Source: Ancylobacter koreensis
GTDB lineage: Bacteria > Pseudomonadota > Alphaproteobacteria > Rhizobiales > Xanthobacteraceae
Assembly: GCF_023016525.1 (NCBI RefSeq)
Contig: NZ_JALKCG010000010.1
Location: 1-64,000 of the forward strand
Length of the DNA: 64,000 bases
Direction of reading: 5' to 3'
Shown here: piece after piece, positions 16,022 to 26,044 of the stretch
How positions within the stretch are numbered: position 1 is the stretch's first letter
Layout of the letters: every line of letters begins with the position of its first letter
Notes under the pieces: model-generated
The model's database searches: none
What the model saw: the letters and a program-made list of their open reading frames with translations, nothing else
Told to the model about the DNA's origin: nothing
Position numbers and translations under genes: made by a program

Positions 16022-18085
16022 ATGCGCAAGGTGCTCCCGGGTTCCGCGTTTCCTATTGGCGTGACGCTGGACGGAGGGGGTACCAATTTCGCGCTCTTCT
16101 CCGACAACGCGACAGGCGTCACGCTCTGTCTGTTCGACCGGTACGGCGAGACGGAGCAGGAGCGCATCGACCTCCACGAATGCACCAACGGCGTCTGGCA
16201 CTGCTACCTGCCCGGCGTCGGGCGCGGCCAGGTCTATGGCTGGCGCGTGCACGGGCCGTGGGCGCCGGATGCGGGGCACCGCTTCAACCCGAACAAGCTG
16301 CTGCTCGACCCCTATGCCCGCATGCTGGTCGGCGATCTGGTGTGGGACGACGCTCTCTATGGCTACACGATCGGCTCCGGGGACGATGCCGATCTCATCA
16401 TGGACGAGCGCGACAGCGCTCGCTTCATGCCTAAAGCCCGCGTGGTCACCGGCACGCGGATGGCGGCGACCAGCCATCCGCGCGTCTCCTGGGCGAAGAC
16501 GGTGATCTATGAGGGCCATGTGCGCGGACTGACCATGCGCCACCCGCTGATCCCCGACTCTATTCGCGGCACCTTCACGGCGCTCGGCCAGCCGGAATTC
16601 ATCGACCATCTCGCCAAGCTCGGCGTCACCGCGCTGGAGCTGCTTCCGGTGCACGCCTTCACCCAGGACCGCCATCTGCTCGACCGCGGGCTTGCCAATT
16701 ACTGGGGCTACAACACGCTGAACTTCTTCGCCCCTGAGCCGCGCTATCTCGGCGCAGACGGGCTCGACGCCATCGGCGAGGCGGTGGACCGGCTGCATCA
16801 GGCAGGCATCGAGATCATCCTCGACGTGGTCTACAACCACACCTGCGAGGGCAATCATCTCGGGCCCACGCTCTCCTTCAAGGGCATCGACAACGCTTCC
16901 TATTACCGGCTGCTGCCCGGCAATGGCCGCTATTACGACGACCTTACCGGCTGCGGAAACTCGGTGAACACCGACCATCCGCGCGTGCTGCAGATGGTGA
17001 TGGACAGCTTGCGCATGTGGGCCTCGGTCTACGGCATTGACGGCTTCCGCTTCGATCTCGCCACCACGCTCGGCCGCCGGCCGGACGGCTTCGACGCCGG
17101 ACATGCCTTCTTCAACGCCATCCTTCAGGATCCCACCCTCGGTGGCTTGAAGCTCATCGCCGAACCGTGGGATGTCGGCCCCGGCGGCTACCAGCTCGGC
17201 GCCTTCCCGCCCGGCTTCTCCGAATGGAACGGCGACTATCGCGACAAGGTGCGCGAGTTCTGGTGCGGCTCGGAAGGGCTGATGCCGAGCTTCGCCACGC
17301 GCTTCGCCGCCTCGCAGGACATTTTCTCGGAAGGGCGGCGCCGGCCGTGGTCGAGCCTCAATTTCATCACCGCCCATGACGGCTTCACCCTGCACGACCT
17401 CGTGACCTACAACGACAAGCACAACGAGGCGAATGGCGAAGGCAACCGCGACGGCCACGACGACAACAAGAGCTGGAATTGCGGCGTCGAGGGCGAGACC
17501 GACGACGAGGGCATCAACGCGCTGCGCCGGCGCCAGAAGCGCAACTTGATCGCCACGCTGTTCCTCTCGCAGGGCGTGCCGATGCTGCTGGCCGGCGACG
17601 AGCGCTCGAACTCGCAGGGCGGCAACAACAACGCCTATTGTCAGGACAACGAGATCGGCTGGGTCGACTGGTCGGACGACGACCCGGAACTGCCGGAATT
17701 CGTCGCCCGCCTGTCCGCCCTGCGCAAGCAGCACGCCTGCCTGTCGCGGCCGGAATTCCTCACCGGCGTACGCAACGAGATGGGCCAGCCCGACGTCGCC
17801 TGGCTGAACACCTCCGGCGAACGCATGAGCGAGGAGAACTGGGCCGATCCGCACTCCAAGTGTCTGACCCTGCGCCTCGCCCCGGTGCTGCCGGACGAGC
17901 CCTCGCTCGTCATCATGCTCAATGCCTCGCATGTGGGCGTGGATTTCATCGCTCCGGCCGTTCAGTCCGGCCGTTGGGAGGCGGTGCTTGCCACCGGTGA
18001 CGACCTTGAAGGCTCCTCCGTCGAGGGCCGCGGGCAGTTCCACGTGCCGGGCCGCACCCTCATCGTCTGGGAATGGCGCGCATGA
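16022..18085 (+). CDS. glgX: Glycogen debranching enzyme GlgX (TreX type)
   Basis: GlgX/TreX hydrolyses alpha-1,6 branches in glycogen and releases linear maltodextrins for TreY. The 687-residue protein has an N-terminal CBM48 (PIGVTLDGGGTNFALFSDNATGVTLCLF) and a GH13 barrel with DVVYNHTCEGN, GFRFDLATTLG (nucleophile Asp), LIAEPWDVG (acid/base Glu) and NFITAHDGFT (transition-state Asp). The SFKGIDNASYYRLLPGNGRYY segment is typical of GlgX. Length fits the family. It overlaps treZ by 4 bp, so glgX, treZ and treY are translationally coupled. Confidence 0.96.
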   Translation: MRKVLPGSAFPIGVTLDGGGTNFALFSDNATGVTLCLFDRYGETEQERIDLHECTNGVWHCYLPGVGRGQVYGWRVHGPWAPDAGHRFNPNKLLLDPYARMLVGDLVWDDALYGYTIGSGDDADLIMDERDSARFMPKARVVTGTRMAATSHPRVSWAKTVIYEGHVRGLTMRHPLIPDSIRGTFTALGQPEFIDHLAKLGVTALELLPVHAFTQDRHLLDRGLANYWGYNTLNFFAPEPRYLGADGLDAIGEAVDRLHQAGIEIILDVVYNHTCEGNHLGPTLSFKGIDNASYYRLLPGNGRYYDDLTGCGNSVNTDHPRVLQMVMDSLRMWASVYGIDGFRFDLATTLGRRPDGFDAGHAFFNAILQDPTLGGLKLIAEPWDVGPGGYQLGAFPPGFSEWNGDYRDKVREFWCGSEGLMPSFATRFAASQDIFSEGRRRPWSSLNFITAHDGFTLHDLVTYNDKHNEANGEGNRDGHDDNKSWNCGVEGETDDEGINALRRRQKRNLIATLFLSQGVPMLLAGDERSNSQGGNNNAYCQDNEIGWVDWSDDDPELPEFVARLSALRKQHACLSRPEFLTGVRNEMGQPDVAWLNTSGERMSEENWADPHSKCLTLRLAPVLPDEPSLVIMLNASHVGVDFIAPAVQSGRWEAVLATGDDLEGSSVEGRGQFHVPGRTLIVWEWRA

Positions 18086-19872
18086 GCACGCCGCCACCCC
18101 CGCCGCGCCGCTTCGGCCCGCTGGTGGCAGACGGCGGCGCGCAATTCCGGCTCTACGCCCCCGATGCGGCGGCGGTCGATCTGACCATCGAGGGCAAGGC
18201 GCCCATCGCGATGACGCGCGACCCCGACGGCTTCTTCCGGCAGGATGTGGCGGGCGCCCAGCCCGGCACGCTCTACCGATTTCGCGTCGGCGAGCATCTC
18301 GTGCCGGACCCCGCCTCGCGCCTGCAGGCACAGGACTCGGACGGATGGAGCGTGCTGGTCGCCGGCCCGGTGGCCGACGCCCCTGCCCCGGCGGGGCTGC
18401 GCCCCTGGCATGAGGCGGTGATCGCCGAGATCCATGTCGGTACGGCGACCCCCGAGGGGACGTTCCACGCGCTGATCGAGCGGCTGGACCATTACCGCGA
18501 CGCCGGCTTCACCGCCATCGAGCTGATGCCGGTCGCCGACTTTCCCGGTCGGCGGAACTGGGGCTATGACGGTGTGCTGTTCTACGCGCCCGACCGCGCC
18601 TACGGCACGCCGGACGATCTGCGCGCGCTGGTCGCGGCCGCCCACGAGCGCGGGATCGCGGTGCTCCTCGACGTCGTCTACAACCATTTCGGGCCGAGCG
18701 GGAACTACCTGCCGCTCTACGCGAAATCCTTCTTCCGCGAGGACGTCGCGACGCCCTGGGGGCCGGCGATCGATCTCGAAAACGAGACCGTGCGGGCCTT
18801 CTTCAGCGAGAACGCGGCCTATTGGCTGGCGGATTTCGGCTTTGACGGGCTGCGCTTCGACGCGGTGCACGCCCTCGCGACCGACGGCGCCGAACCGTTC
18901 CTGCGCGAAATCGCGGGCGCCTGCCGCGCCGTGCGCCCCGACGCGTATCTCGTGCTGGAGAACCACGACAATATCGGCGGCTGGCTCACGCGTGACGAGG
19001 ACCTGTTCACCGCGCAGTGGAACGATGACTGGCACCATGTCTTCCACGTTCTGGCGACCGGCGAGCGTACCGGCTATTACGCGCCCTATGCGCAGGACTC
19101 GGTGGTCAGTGCCGCGCGTGCGCTGACGGAAGGCTTCGTCTTTCAGGGCGAGCCCTATCCCGACGCGCACGGCCATCCCCGGGGCACCTCCTGCGCCGAT
19201 CTGCCTCCCGACGCCTTCGTCAGCTTCGTGCAGAACCACGACCATATCGGCAACCGCCCCCTCGGCGACCGGCTGGCCGCCTCGCTTGCGCCCGAGCGCC
19301 TGGCCTTCCTGCGCTTCGTGCTGATGCTGTCGCCGGAGATTCCGTTGCTGTTCATGGGGGAAGAGGCGCTCGCGCGCACGCCCTTTCCCTTCTTCTGTGA
19401 TTTCGAAGGTGATCTCGCGACCGCCGTGCGCGAGGGAAGGCGCTCGGAGTTCGGTGCGTTCTTCGAGGCTCACGGGGACGCCACCTTCCCCGACCCGCTC
19501 GACGAGGCCACCTTCCTCGCCGCGAAATTGCGGCCGGAAGACATGGCGACGCCCGACGCACAGAGGGCGCTCGACGCCTTTCGGCGCCTTGCCGAACAGC
19601 GGCGGAGGCTGGTCTGGCCGCTGGCCGCCAGCGGCTATGTCGGAGCCTCTTCGCGCCGCTTCGGCAGCGCCCTGCATATTCTCTGGCGCTTCGAGGCGGG
19701 CACACTGGTGATGGCGCTCAACCCCGGCGAGAAGGCGATCGTCACCGACGCGCCGACCGGAATTCCCGGCATGCCCGCCGCCGCCAGCCTGCACGATGTG
19801 ACCCATGAGGCCGACGGGCGCCTGGCGCTCGGCCCCTTCGCCGCCGCAGTGTGGAGCGTGGAGACCGCATGA
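18082..19872 (+). CDS. treZ: Malto-oligosyltrehalose trehalohydrolase
   Basis: TreZ cleaves trehalose from the end of maltooligosyltrehalose. The 596-residue product has an N-terminal E-set domain (PLVADGGAQFRLYAPDAAAVDLTIEG) and a GH13 barrel with FTAIELMPVADFPGRRNWGYDG, DVVYNHFGPSGNYLP, GLRFDAVHAL, VLENHDN and VQNHDHIGN. The ATG at 18082 overlaps the glgX stop as ATGA. Its own stop overlaps the treY start in the same way. Confidence 0.96.
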   Translation: MSTPPPPPRRFGPLVADGGAQFRLYAPDAAAVDLTIEGKAPIAMTRDPDGFFRQDVAGAQPGTLYRFRVGEHLVPDPASRLQAQDSDGWSVLVAGPVADAPAPAGLRPWHEAVIAEIHVGTATPEGTFHALIERLDHYRDAGFTAIELMPVADFPGRRNWGYDGVLFYAPDRAYGTPDDLRALVAAAHERGIAVLLDVVYNHFGPSGNYLPLYAKSFFREDVATPWGPAIDLENETVRAFFSENAAYWLADFGFDGLRFDAVHALATDGAEPFLREIAGACRAVRPDAYLVLENHDNIGGWLTRDEDLFTAQWNDDWHHVFHVLATGERTGYYAPYAQDSVVSAARALTEGFVFQGEPYPDAHGHPRGTSCADLPPDAFVSFVQNHDHIGNRPLGDRLAASLAPERLAFLRFVLMLSPEIPLLFMGEEALARTPFPFFCDFEGDLATAVREGRRSEFGAFFEAHGDATFPDPLDEATFLAAKLRPEDMATPDAQRALDAFRRLAEQRRRLVWPLAASGYVGASSRRFGSALHILWRFEAGTLVMALNPGEKAIVTDAPTGIPGMPAAASLHDVTHEADGRLALGPFAAAVWSVETA

Positions 19873-22337
19873 CGCCTGCCCTTCGCGCCACTTACAGGCT
19901 GCAGTTCCATCGTGGCTTCACCTTTGCCGATGCCGAGGCACTGGTGCCCTATCTCGTCGATCTCGGCATCAGCCATCTCTACGCCTCGCCGATCACCATG
20001 GCTGTGCCGGGCTCGACTCATGGTTATGACGTCGCCGATCCGACTCGGATCAACCCGGAACTGGGCGGCGAAGAAGGTTTCGAACGACTCGCCCGGCGCC
20101 TCGGCGAGCATGGCATGGGCGTGCTGCTTGACATCGTGCCGAACCACATGGCGGCGTCGGGGCATAACCCGTTCTGGCTGGACATGCTGGAGCACGGCCC
20201 GGCCTCGCCGTCGGCGCGGCTCTTCGACGTGGCGTGGGACAAGGGCCAGCTTCTGCTCCCGGTGCTCGGCGATCCCCTGCGTGCGAGCATTGAGGCCGGG
20301 ACACTGACCCTTCGCGCCGATCCGCCGGCGGAGCGCATCTGGCTCGTCTATGCTGACCACCGTTTCCCACTGCGGCCGGAAAGCGTCGCGCACCTCTGCG
20401 CGGCGGCCGGCGTGCAGGAACTGGCCGGCCTCGACGGCGACGCGCGGACACGGCTCGACGACGTGCTGGCGAAAGCCGACATCGCTTCCCTTGTCGACTC
20501 CCAGCACTGGCGGCTCGCCTGGTGGCGCACGGCGGCCCATGACCTCAACTACCGGCGCTTCTTCAACATCACCGATCTCGCCGGCGTGCGGATCGAGGAG
20601 CCCGAGGCGTTCGAACTCATCCACCGGCTGCCGCTCGACCTCCTGCGGCGGGGCCTGATCCACGGCCTGCGGATCGACCACATAGACGGCCTCGCCGACC
20701 CCGCCGGCTACTGCGCACGCCTGCGGGCGGCGGTCGGCCCCGACATACCGCTTCTCGTCGAGAAGATTCTGGAGCCGCGCGAGGCGTTGCGCGACTGGCC
20801 GATCGACGGCACCACCGGCTACGAGCGGCTGAACGACATCAACGGGCTCTTCCTCGACGCCGAAGCCTATGGCGCCTTCGAGGAGGATCTGAGGTCGCGG
20901 CACCTCCTGACCGGCACGCCGGCCGCCCGGCTCGCGGCCGCCAAGCGGCAGGTGCTGGACACCAGCCTCAACGCCGAGGTCGATGCGCTCACCGCGCTGG
21001 CCCGCGACGGGCTGGATGCCGACATACGCGCCGGCGACCTTACGGAACCGGCCATCCGGCAGGCCGTCGTCGCGCTCATCGTCCACTGTCCCGTCTACCG
21101 CTCCTACGCTCTGGCGAGCACGCATGACGCGCGCGACGAGGCGATCTGGCAGGCCATCGGCGACGCCATCGGCGCCAGCGAGGACCCGCTGACGCAGGCC
21201 GCCGCTGGCGTGCTGCTGGACCGGCTGCGTCAGCCACGGCTCGACAGCGACCGCGCCTTCCGCCTGCGCTTCCAGCAGCTCAGCGGGCCGGCCATGGCGA
21301 AGGGCTTCGAGGATACCGAGCTGTACCGCTACCCCGTGCTGCTCAGCGTCAACGAGGTCGGCGGCAGCGTGCAGCACCCCGCGTGCACCATCGAGGACAT
21401 CCATGCCGTGAACGTCGCGCGCGGCGCGACCCGCGCGGCCGACCTCATCCCGCTGGCGACGCACGACACCAAGCGCGGCCCCGGCACGCGCGCGCGGCTG
21501 ACGAGCTTGAGCTTCCAGCCGGAGCGCTGGCTGCGCTTTCTCGACGATACGCGCGAGCCCTGTGCTGAGCTGGCGCAACGTCACGAGGGCGCGATGCAGC
21601 CCGACGCGCTCGACCAGCTCATGATCCTGCAGATGCTCGTCTCGGCCTGGCCGATCAACGAGGAACGCGTCGCGGCTGGCCTCACCAAGGCGCTTCGCGA
21701 GGCCAAGCGCCACACCAATTGGGAAACGCCGGACGAGGGCTATGAGGCGGCGAGCCTCGCCTTCGCCGCTGCCATACTGAACGGCGCCGAGGCCGCTCCC
21801 CTGCGCGACGAGATCGGCCACCTGCTTGCCGCGCTGGCGCCCGCCGAACGGGTTGTCGGCCTGTGCCAGATCGTCCTCCAGCACACGCTGCCCGGCACGC
21901 CGGACATCTATCAGGGCACCGAATTTCCCGACTACTCGCTGATGGACCCGGACAATCGCCGGCCGGTCGACTGGGCAGCGCGGCGCGCGGCAGTGGCCGG
22001 CAGCGGCGAAGTCGGTACGGGAGACCGGGAGACCTTCGACCTCATCCGCGCGCTGCTGGGCTTGCGCCGCCGCGAGCCCGCTCTCGTCGAAGGCGGCTAT
22101 GCGCCGCTTTCCCTGCCCGCCTCGCCGTGGCGCTGGTTCGGCTTCGAGCGAGGGGCCGGCGATTCCCTCGTCCGCGTGGTCGTCCCTACGCGCGTTCCGC
22201 CGGAAGCGCGCACGAACGCGCCGCCCTTCCCGGTCGAGGCGCGCGAGCCGGGCCTGTGGCACGATCTCCCGGTCGGGCGGCGCGATGCCACCGACCCGCC
22301 CCGCCCCTTCCTGATCCTCACGCGCGCCCGGCGCTGA
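19869..22337 (+). CDS. treY: Maltooligosyltrehalose synthase
   Basis: TreY isomerises the reducing-end alpha-1,4 bond of a maltodextrin to the alpha,alpha-1,1 bond of trehalose. The 822-residue protein starts MTPALRATYRLQFHRGFTF and shows HLYASPITMAVPGSTHGYDV, DIVPNHMA, GLRIDHIDGLADP, VEKIL and THDTKRGPGTRARL, the diagnostic TreY series. The ATG at 19869 overlaps the treZ stop (ATGA). It completes the GlgX-TreZ-TreY route from glycogen to trehalose, used for osmotic and desiccation stress in many Hyphomicrobiales. Confidence 0.96.
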   Translation: MTPALRATYRLQFHRGFTFADAEALVPYLVDLGISHLYASPITMAVPGSTHGYDVADPTRINPELGGEEGFERLARRLGEHGMGVLLDIVPNHMAASGHNPFWLDMLEHGPASPSARLFDVAWDKGQLLLPVLGDPLRASIEAGTLTLRADPPAERIWLVYADHRFPLRPESVAHLCAAAGVQELAGLDGDARTRLDDVLAKADIASLVDSQHWRLAWWRTAAHDLNYRRFFNITDLAGVRIEEPEAFELIHRLPLDLLRRGLIHGLRIDHIDGLADPAGYCARLRAAVGPDIPLLVEKILEPREALRDWPIDGTTGYERLNDINGLFLDAEAYGAFEEDLRSRHLLTGTPAARLAAAKRQVLDTSLNAEVDALTALARDGLDADIRAGDLTEPAIRQAVVALIVHCPVYRSYALASTHDARDEAIWQAIGDAIGASEDPLTQAAAGVLLDRLRQPRLDSDRAFRLRFQQLSGPAMAKGFEDTELYRYPVLLSVNEVGGSVQHPACTIEDIHAVNVARGATRAADLIPLATHDTKRGPGTRARLTSLSFQPERWLRFLDDTREPCAELAQRHEGAMQPDALDQLMILQMLVSAWPINEERVAAGLTKALREAKRHTNWETPDEGYEAASLAFAAAILNGAEAAPLRDEIGHLLAALAPAERVVGLCQIVLQHTLPGTPDIYQGTEFPDYSLMDPDNRRPVDWAARRAAVAGSGEVGTGDRETFDLIRALLGLRRREPALVEGGYAPLSLPASPWRWFGFERGAGDSLVRVVVPTRVPPEARTNAPPFPVEAREPGLWHDLPVGRRDATDPPRPFLILTRARR

Positions 22338-22458
22338 AACGACTGGTCGCCCGTTCCGCGATGGCACGGCCGCCCCGCATGGGCCTGTTCCGCGCGCGCC
22401 CGGATGCGCCTATCTTCGTGGCCATCGCGCTGAGCCGCCATGCCGCGAGGAACCCGCC

Positions 22459-23709
22459 TTGCAGCCCTTCCCACCCGAAAACGGCCCCTCAGCCGCCGGA
22501 CTGCTGTCTGCGGCGGCGCGCCTCATGTTCGTCAACGGCCTCGCCTCGGAAAGCGCGGAGACGGCACTTCGCCGGCTGGGTCGTGGGCTGGGCGTCGAGG
22601 TCGGCATTCTGCCGCGCTGGGGCGAAATCGTGCTGCTGACCGGCGTACGCGAGGCACCGACCATTGTCGCTGCCACGCCGACCGGCGTGGACATGAGCCG
22701 CGTGACGGCCACCCTCGGGCTGGTCGAAGAGGTCCATGCCGGCAGGCTCGACAGGCACGGCGCGGCCCGCGCCCTCGATGCCATCGCCAGCGTCCCGCCC
22801 GTATCCCTGATGCGGCTCGTACTGTTCGCCGCTCTGGGGGCGGCGGCGCTGGGCATCATCTTCGGCGCCGGCAATCTCGGCACGCTCGCGGTCATCGCCC
22901 TCAGCGCGGGAGGCGGCGCGCTGCTGCGGCGCGGGGCGGCGCGGATTTCCGGCAATGCGCTGCTCCAGCCCTTCGCGGCTGCGGCGTTCGCCGGGCTGGT
23001 CGGACCACTTGCCATCCGGATGGGCCTCGGCGTCGACACGCGACTGGTGCTCCTGTGCCCCTGCATGGTGTTGGTACCCGGCCCACATGTTCTTAACGGC
23101 ACCATCGACCTCGTGCGCAGCCGCATCGCCATCGGTGCCGCGCGGATTGTCTTCGCCGGCATGGTCGTGCTGGCGATCAGCACGGGCCTGTTGCTCGGCC
23201 TCGCGCTGGCGCGGGTCGACCTGCCGCTGACGACGCCGCCTGTCGCCGTGCCATGGATATGGGACGTGCTGGCGGCCGGCGTCGCCGTAGCCGCCTATGG
23301 CACCTTCTTCAACATGCCCTGGCGCATGCTGCCGGTTCCGATCCTCGCCGGCATGCTGGCGCACAGCCTGCACTGGCTGCTGCTGTCGCTCGGCTTCAGC
23401 CAGCCGCTGGCGAGCTTCGCCGCGTGCCTCGCGGTCGGCATCTGCGCCACGCCGGTCGCCGAGCGCCTCCACTATCCCTTTGCCGCGCTCGCCTTCGCCT
23501 CGGTCGTCTCGATGATGCCGGGCGTGTTCCTGTTCGACGGCGCCGCCGCGCTCGTGGAGCTCTGCGCCGCCGGCCCGTCCGCCCCGCCCGCGCTCCTCGT
23601 CGCGGCGGCGGCGAACCTGACGCAGGCGGCGCTGATCGTCCTCGGAATGACCATGGGTCTGATCGTCCCGAAGATGATGCTTGGGCCGTGGTTCACGCCG
23701 GCGCCATAG
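22459..23709 (+). CDS. ThrE-type threonine/serine exporter family protein
   Basis: The 416-residue protein fits the ThrE family. A soluble N-terminal domain (SAAARLMFVNGLASESAETALRRLGRGLGVEVGILPRWGEIVLL) is followed by about ten membrane segments, including LVLFAALGAAALGIIFGAGN, LVLLCPCMVLVPGPHVLNG and PFAALAFASVVSMMPGVFLF. ThrE proteins export small amino acids. The start is a TTG at 22459 with GAGGAA upstream; no in-frame ATG gives the full N-terminal domain. It lies alone between treY and ybaK, whose 3' end it faces at 11 bp. Confidence 0.85.
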   Translation: MQPFPPENGPSAAGLLSAAARLMFVNGLASESAETALRRLGRGLGVEVGILPRWGEIVLLTGVREAPTIVAATPTGVDMSRVTATLGLVEEVHAGRLDRHGAARALDAIASVPPVSLMRLVLFAALGAAALGIIFGAGNLGTLAVIALSAGGGALLRRGAARISGNALLQPFAAAAFAGLVGPLAIRMGLGVDTRLVLLCPCMVLVPGPHVLNGTIDLVRSRIAIGAARIVFAGMVVLAISTGLLLGLALARVDLPLTTPPVAVPWIWDVLAAGVAVAAYGTFFNMPWRMLPVPILAGMLAHSLHWLLLSLGFSQPLASFAACLAVGICATPVAERLHYPFAALAFASVVSMMPGVFLFDGAAALVELCAAGPSAPPALLVAAAANLTQAALIVLGMTMGLIVPKMMLGPWFTPAP

Positions 23710-23720
23710 GGCGCGCCGCC

Positions 23721-24194
23721 TTAAGCCACCACCGGCGCGACGACGGCGGCGAGGGCGGCCTGCGCGTCGCGCGGCGCGAGCCGGACTTGCAGCCCGCGCT
23801 GGCCGCCATTGATGTAGACCGCCTCATGCTCCAGCGCGGCCGCCTCGATGACCGTCGGGACTTTCCGCATCTGGCCGAAGGGGCTGATGCCGCCGACCTT
23901 ATAGCCGGTGGCGCGCTCGGCATCGGCGGGCCTCATCATCTGCGCCGACTTGGCCCCCAGCGCCGCCGCGAGCTTCTTCATCGACACCTCGCGGTCGGAC
24001 GGCACGATGACGCAGGCGGGCCTGCCGTCCACCAGCGTCATCAGCGTCTTGAGCACGCGGGCGGGGTCCTCCCCGAGCGCGGCCGCCGCCTGAAGGCCGA
24101 TATGTTCGGCATCCGGATCATAGTCGTAACTGTGCACCGTGAAGGCGATGCCGGCCTCCTCAAGCGCCCGCGTGGCGCGCGTTGCCTTCGACAT
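23721..24194 (-). CDS. ybaK: Cys-tRNA(Pro) deacylase, YbaK/EbsC family
   Basis: YbaK hydrolyses mischarged Cys-tRNA(Pro) in trans. The 157-residue product carries the editing-domain signatures FTVHSYDYDPDAEHIGLQAAAALG, VLKTLMTLVDGRPACVIVPSD and GYKVGGISPFGQMRKVPTVIE, the last being highly characteristic, with an invariant Lys in TGYKVGGISPFG. The ATG at 24194 has GGGAG upstream; the frame is open to 24233. It is divergent from the L,D-transpeptidase gene. Confidence 0.94.
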   Translation of the reverse strand: MSKATRATRALEEAGIAFTVHSYDYDPDAEHIGLQAAAALGEDPARVLKTLMTLVDGRPACVIVPSDREVSMKKLAAALGAKSAQMMRPADAERATGYKVGGISPFGQMRKVPTVIEAAALEHEAVYINGGQRGLQVRLAPRDAQAALAAVVAPVVA

Positions 24195-24419
24195 GGCGGG
24201 CTCCCGCGAATATTGCCGCGCTTCTCCTAGCACCGCCGCCGCCCGCGCACATCCCGACAGGCGGCGGATAGGCCGGGTAACGCTTTGGATACCATGTTGG
24301 CGCTAGCTGTGGATGCTGCGCCGTCCCGCCGCAGGCGGCGCCACCACCACGCCACCTTTGTTCGTCACGGGAAGACAGTCGGTCGACCGACAATCCCGGC
24401 AGACCCAGGGCGCCTTGCG

Positions 24420-25439
24420 ATGAATCTGTTGCGTACCGCCATTCTTGCCTGCCTCGCGGCGCTGCTCGCCGGCTGCGCGGGCGGCGACTACGATGATCGC
24501 GGCTCGCTGCCGATCCCCGCCAAGCTCATGCAGGAGATGGCGGCGAAGGGCATGAGCCCCGACGATCCGATCATGGTGCGCATCTACAAGAAGGAGAGCG
24601 AGCTGGAGGTGTGGAAGCGCACCAGCTCCGGCCGCTACGCCCTGCTCAAGACCTATCCGCTGTGCCGCTGGTCCGGCAAGCTCGGGCCGAAGACCCGCGA
24701 AGGCGACCGTCAGGCACCCGAGGGCTTCTACACGATCACGCGCGGGCAGATGAACCCGCGCTCGCAATATTACCTCTCCTTCAATCTCGGCTACCCCAAC
24801 CAGCTGGAACGGGCGCTCGGCTACAGCGGCAGCGCGCTGATGGTGCACGGCGCCTGCACCTCGGCCGGCTGCTTCGCCATGACCAATGACGGGGTGGGCG
24901 AAGTCTATGCGGTGGCGCGCGAGGCGCTGGCCGCCGGGCAGCCGGGCTTCCAGGTGCAGTCACTGCCCTTCCGCATGACGCCGGCCAATTTCGCCGAACA
25001 CCGCAACGATCCCAACATGCCGTACTGGCGCAACCTGAAGCAGGGCACGGACCTGTTCGCGGTGACGAAGGTGCCGCCGAACGTCTCCGCCTGCGGGGGA
25101 CGCTACCGATTCACGCCGGGCAACGAGCCGGCGCCGCCCGCCGGCGATCCGCTCGCGCCCTGCCCGATGGCGGCTCCCGATCCGGCGGTCGAGGCGGTGG
25201 CCAGCAAGCAGGCCAATGACGAGCAGACGATCGCGCAGCTCGCCGCCTCGCGCGGGGCGGCCACATGGACCTATGTCGACGGCGGCATGCATCCGAGCTT
25301 CCGTGACATCCTGCGCCGCTCCGGCCCGCAGAAGCTGGCCGCGATGACTTCGGCCGACAAGGTGCCGGTGAGCGCGCCCGAAGCCGCCCTCGCCGACCCC
25401 TACAAGGGCGACGAGCCTCCCGAGACGGACACGCCGTAG
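24420..25439 (+). CDS. L,D-transpeptidase-family lipoprotein, YafK/DpaA-like
   Basis: The 339-residue protein has a lipoprotein signal peptide ending in the lipobox LLAGC and a YkuD-type catalytic domain with VHGACTSAGCFAMTND around the active-site Cys. The GCFAM form matches the YafK branch rather than the usual GC(I/V)R(M/L). E. coli YafK (DpaA/LdtF) detaches Braun lipoprotein from peptidoglycan. The C-terminal third is Ala/Pro-rich and outside the domain. The start at 24420 places the lipobox at a normal distance. It should act at the periplasmic face of a membrane. Confidence 0.87.
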   Translation: MNLLRTAILACLAALLAGCAGGDYDDRGSLPIPAKLMQEMAAKGMSPDDPIMVRIYKKESELEVWKRTSSGRYALLKTYPLCRWSGKLGPKTREGDRQAPEGFYTITRGQMNPRSQYYLSFNLGYPNQLERALGYSGSALMVHGACTSAGCFAMTNDGVGEVYAVAREALAAGQPGFQVQSLPFRMTPANFAEHRNDPNMPYWRNLKQGTDLFAVTKVPPNVSACGGRYRFTPGNEPAPPAGDPLAPCPMAAPDPAVEAVASKQANDEQTIAQLAASRGAATWTYVDGGMHPSFRDILRRSGPQKLAAMTSADKVPVSAPEAALADPYKGDEPPETDTP

Positions 25440-25531
25440 CGCGGTTTCCCCACATGGCGGCGCGCGGGGGGCTTTCCCGCGCCTTCCGCTTGCGGCACAA
25501 GGGCCGCGAGGAAACAACAGGTCGGGACACG

Positions 25532-25918
25532 ATGGCCGCGCGCGTAAGTTTGAACCAGATGCAGGCGGAGGTCGGCCGGCTTTCCCGCCTGCCCTTCACC
25601 GCCGCCGAACTCGCCGCGATCCGGCAGGCCACGCCCGCCGTGGCGCCCAAGCTCTCCGCCAAGTTCGAGCCGGAGAACGGCTTCTGCTACATGGTGGCGT
25701 CGCAGCTCCATATGGAGTTCGTGGTGGTGAAGTCGGCGCGACTGCGCCTGCCCTTCGGCCTCTCCCTGCCGCGCTACACCATCTATATGGGCTTCGAGCA
25801 CGGCGAGATCTGGGAGAAGGGCCCGCGGGTCAACCGGCTGCGCGCCGTCACCTATGTGTTCCAGCGTCTCGTCGCGACCGACAGCTGGCTCGACACGGAA
25901 TATGGCCGCAAGCACTGA
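25532..25918 (+). CDS. Hypothetical protein, 128 residues
   Basis: Starting at the ATG at 25532 (AGGTCGGG upstream) the product begins ARVSLNQMQAEVGRLSRLPFTAAELAAIRQATPAV and continues with an alternating hydrophobic region MEFVVVKSARLRLPFGLSLPRYTIYMGFEH, then VTYVFQRLVATDSWLDTEYG. No signal peptide, membrane helix or known motif is seen. Composition and codon bias look coding. The role is unknown; the neighbours (a lipoprotein and a small exported protein) give no clear hint. Confidence 0.65.
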   Translation: MAARVSLNQMQAEVGRLSRLPFTAAELAAIRQATPAVAPKLSAKFEPENGFCYMVASQLHMEFVVVKSARLRLPFGLSLPRYTIYMGFEHGEIWEKGPRVNRLRAVTYVFQRLVATDSWLDTEYGRKH

Positions 25919-26044
25919 CGTTTCCGGACAAGGCGCCATAAAGCTCTGAACGGCGTTTCCGCCCGATTGCTTTCATTCGGGGGCGGCGCGATAGATTCGC
26001 GCGCGGCTCGCGCTCCTGCGGCTGCATCAGGGGGGATTTCCGCC

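Noticed and set aside
15611-22367. Minus-strand frames of over 900 codons antisense to glgX, treZ and treY
   Set aside because: They are shadows of the trehalose genes, with the same composition artefact and no domains.
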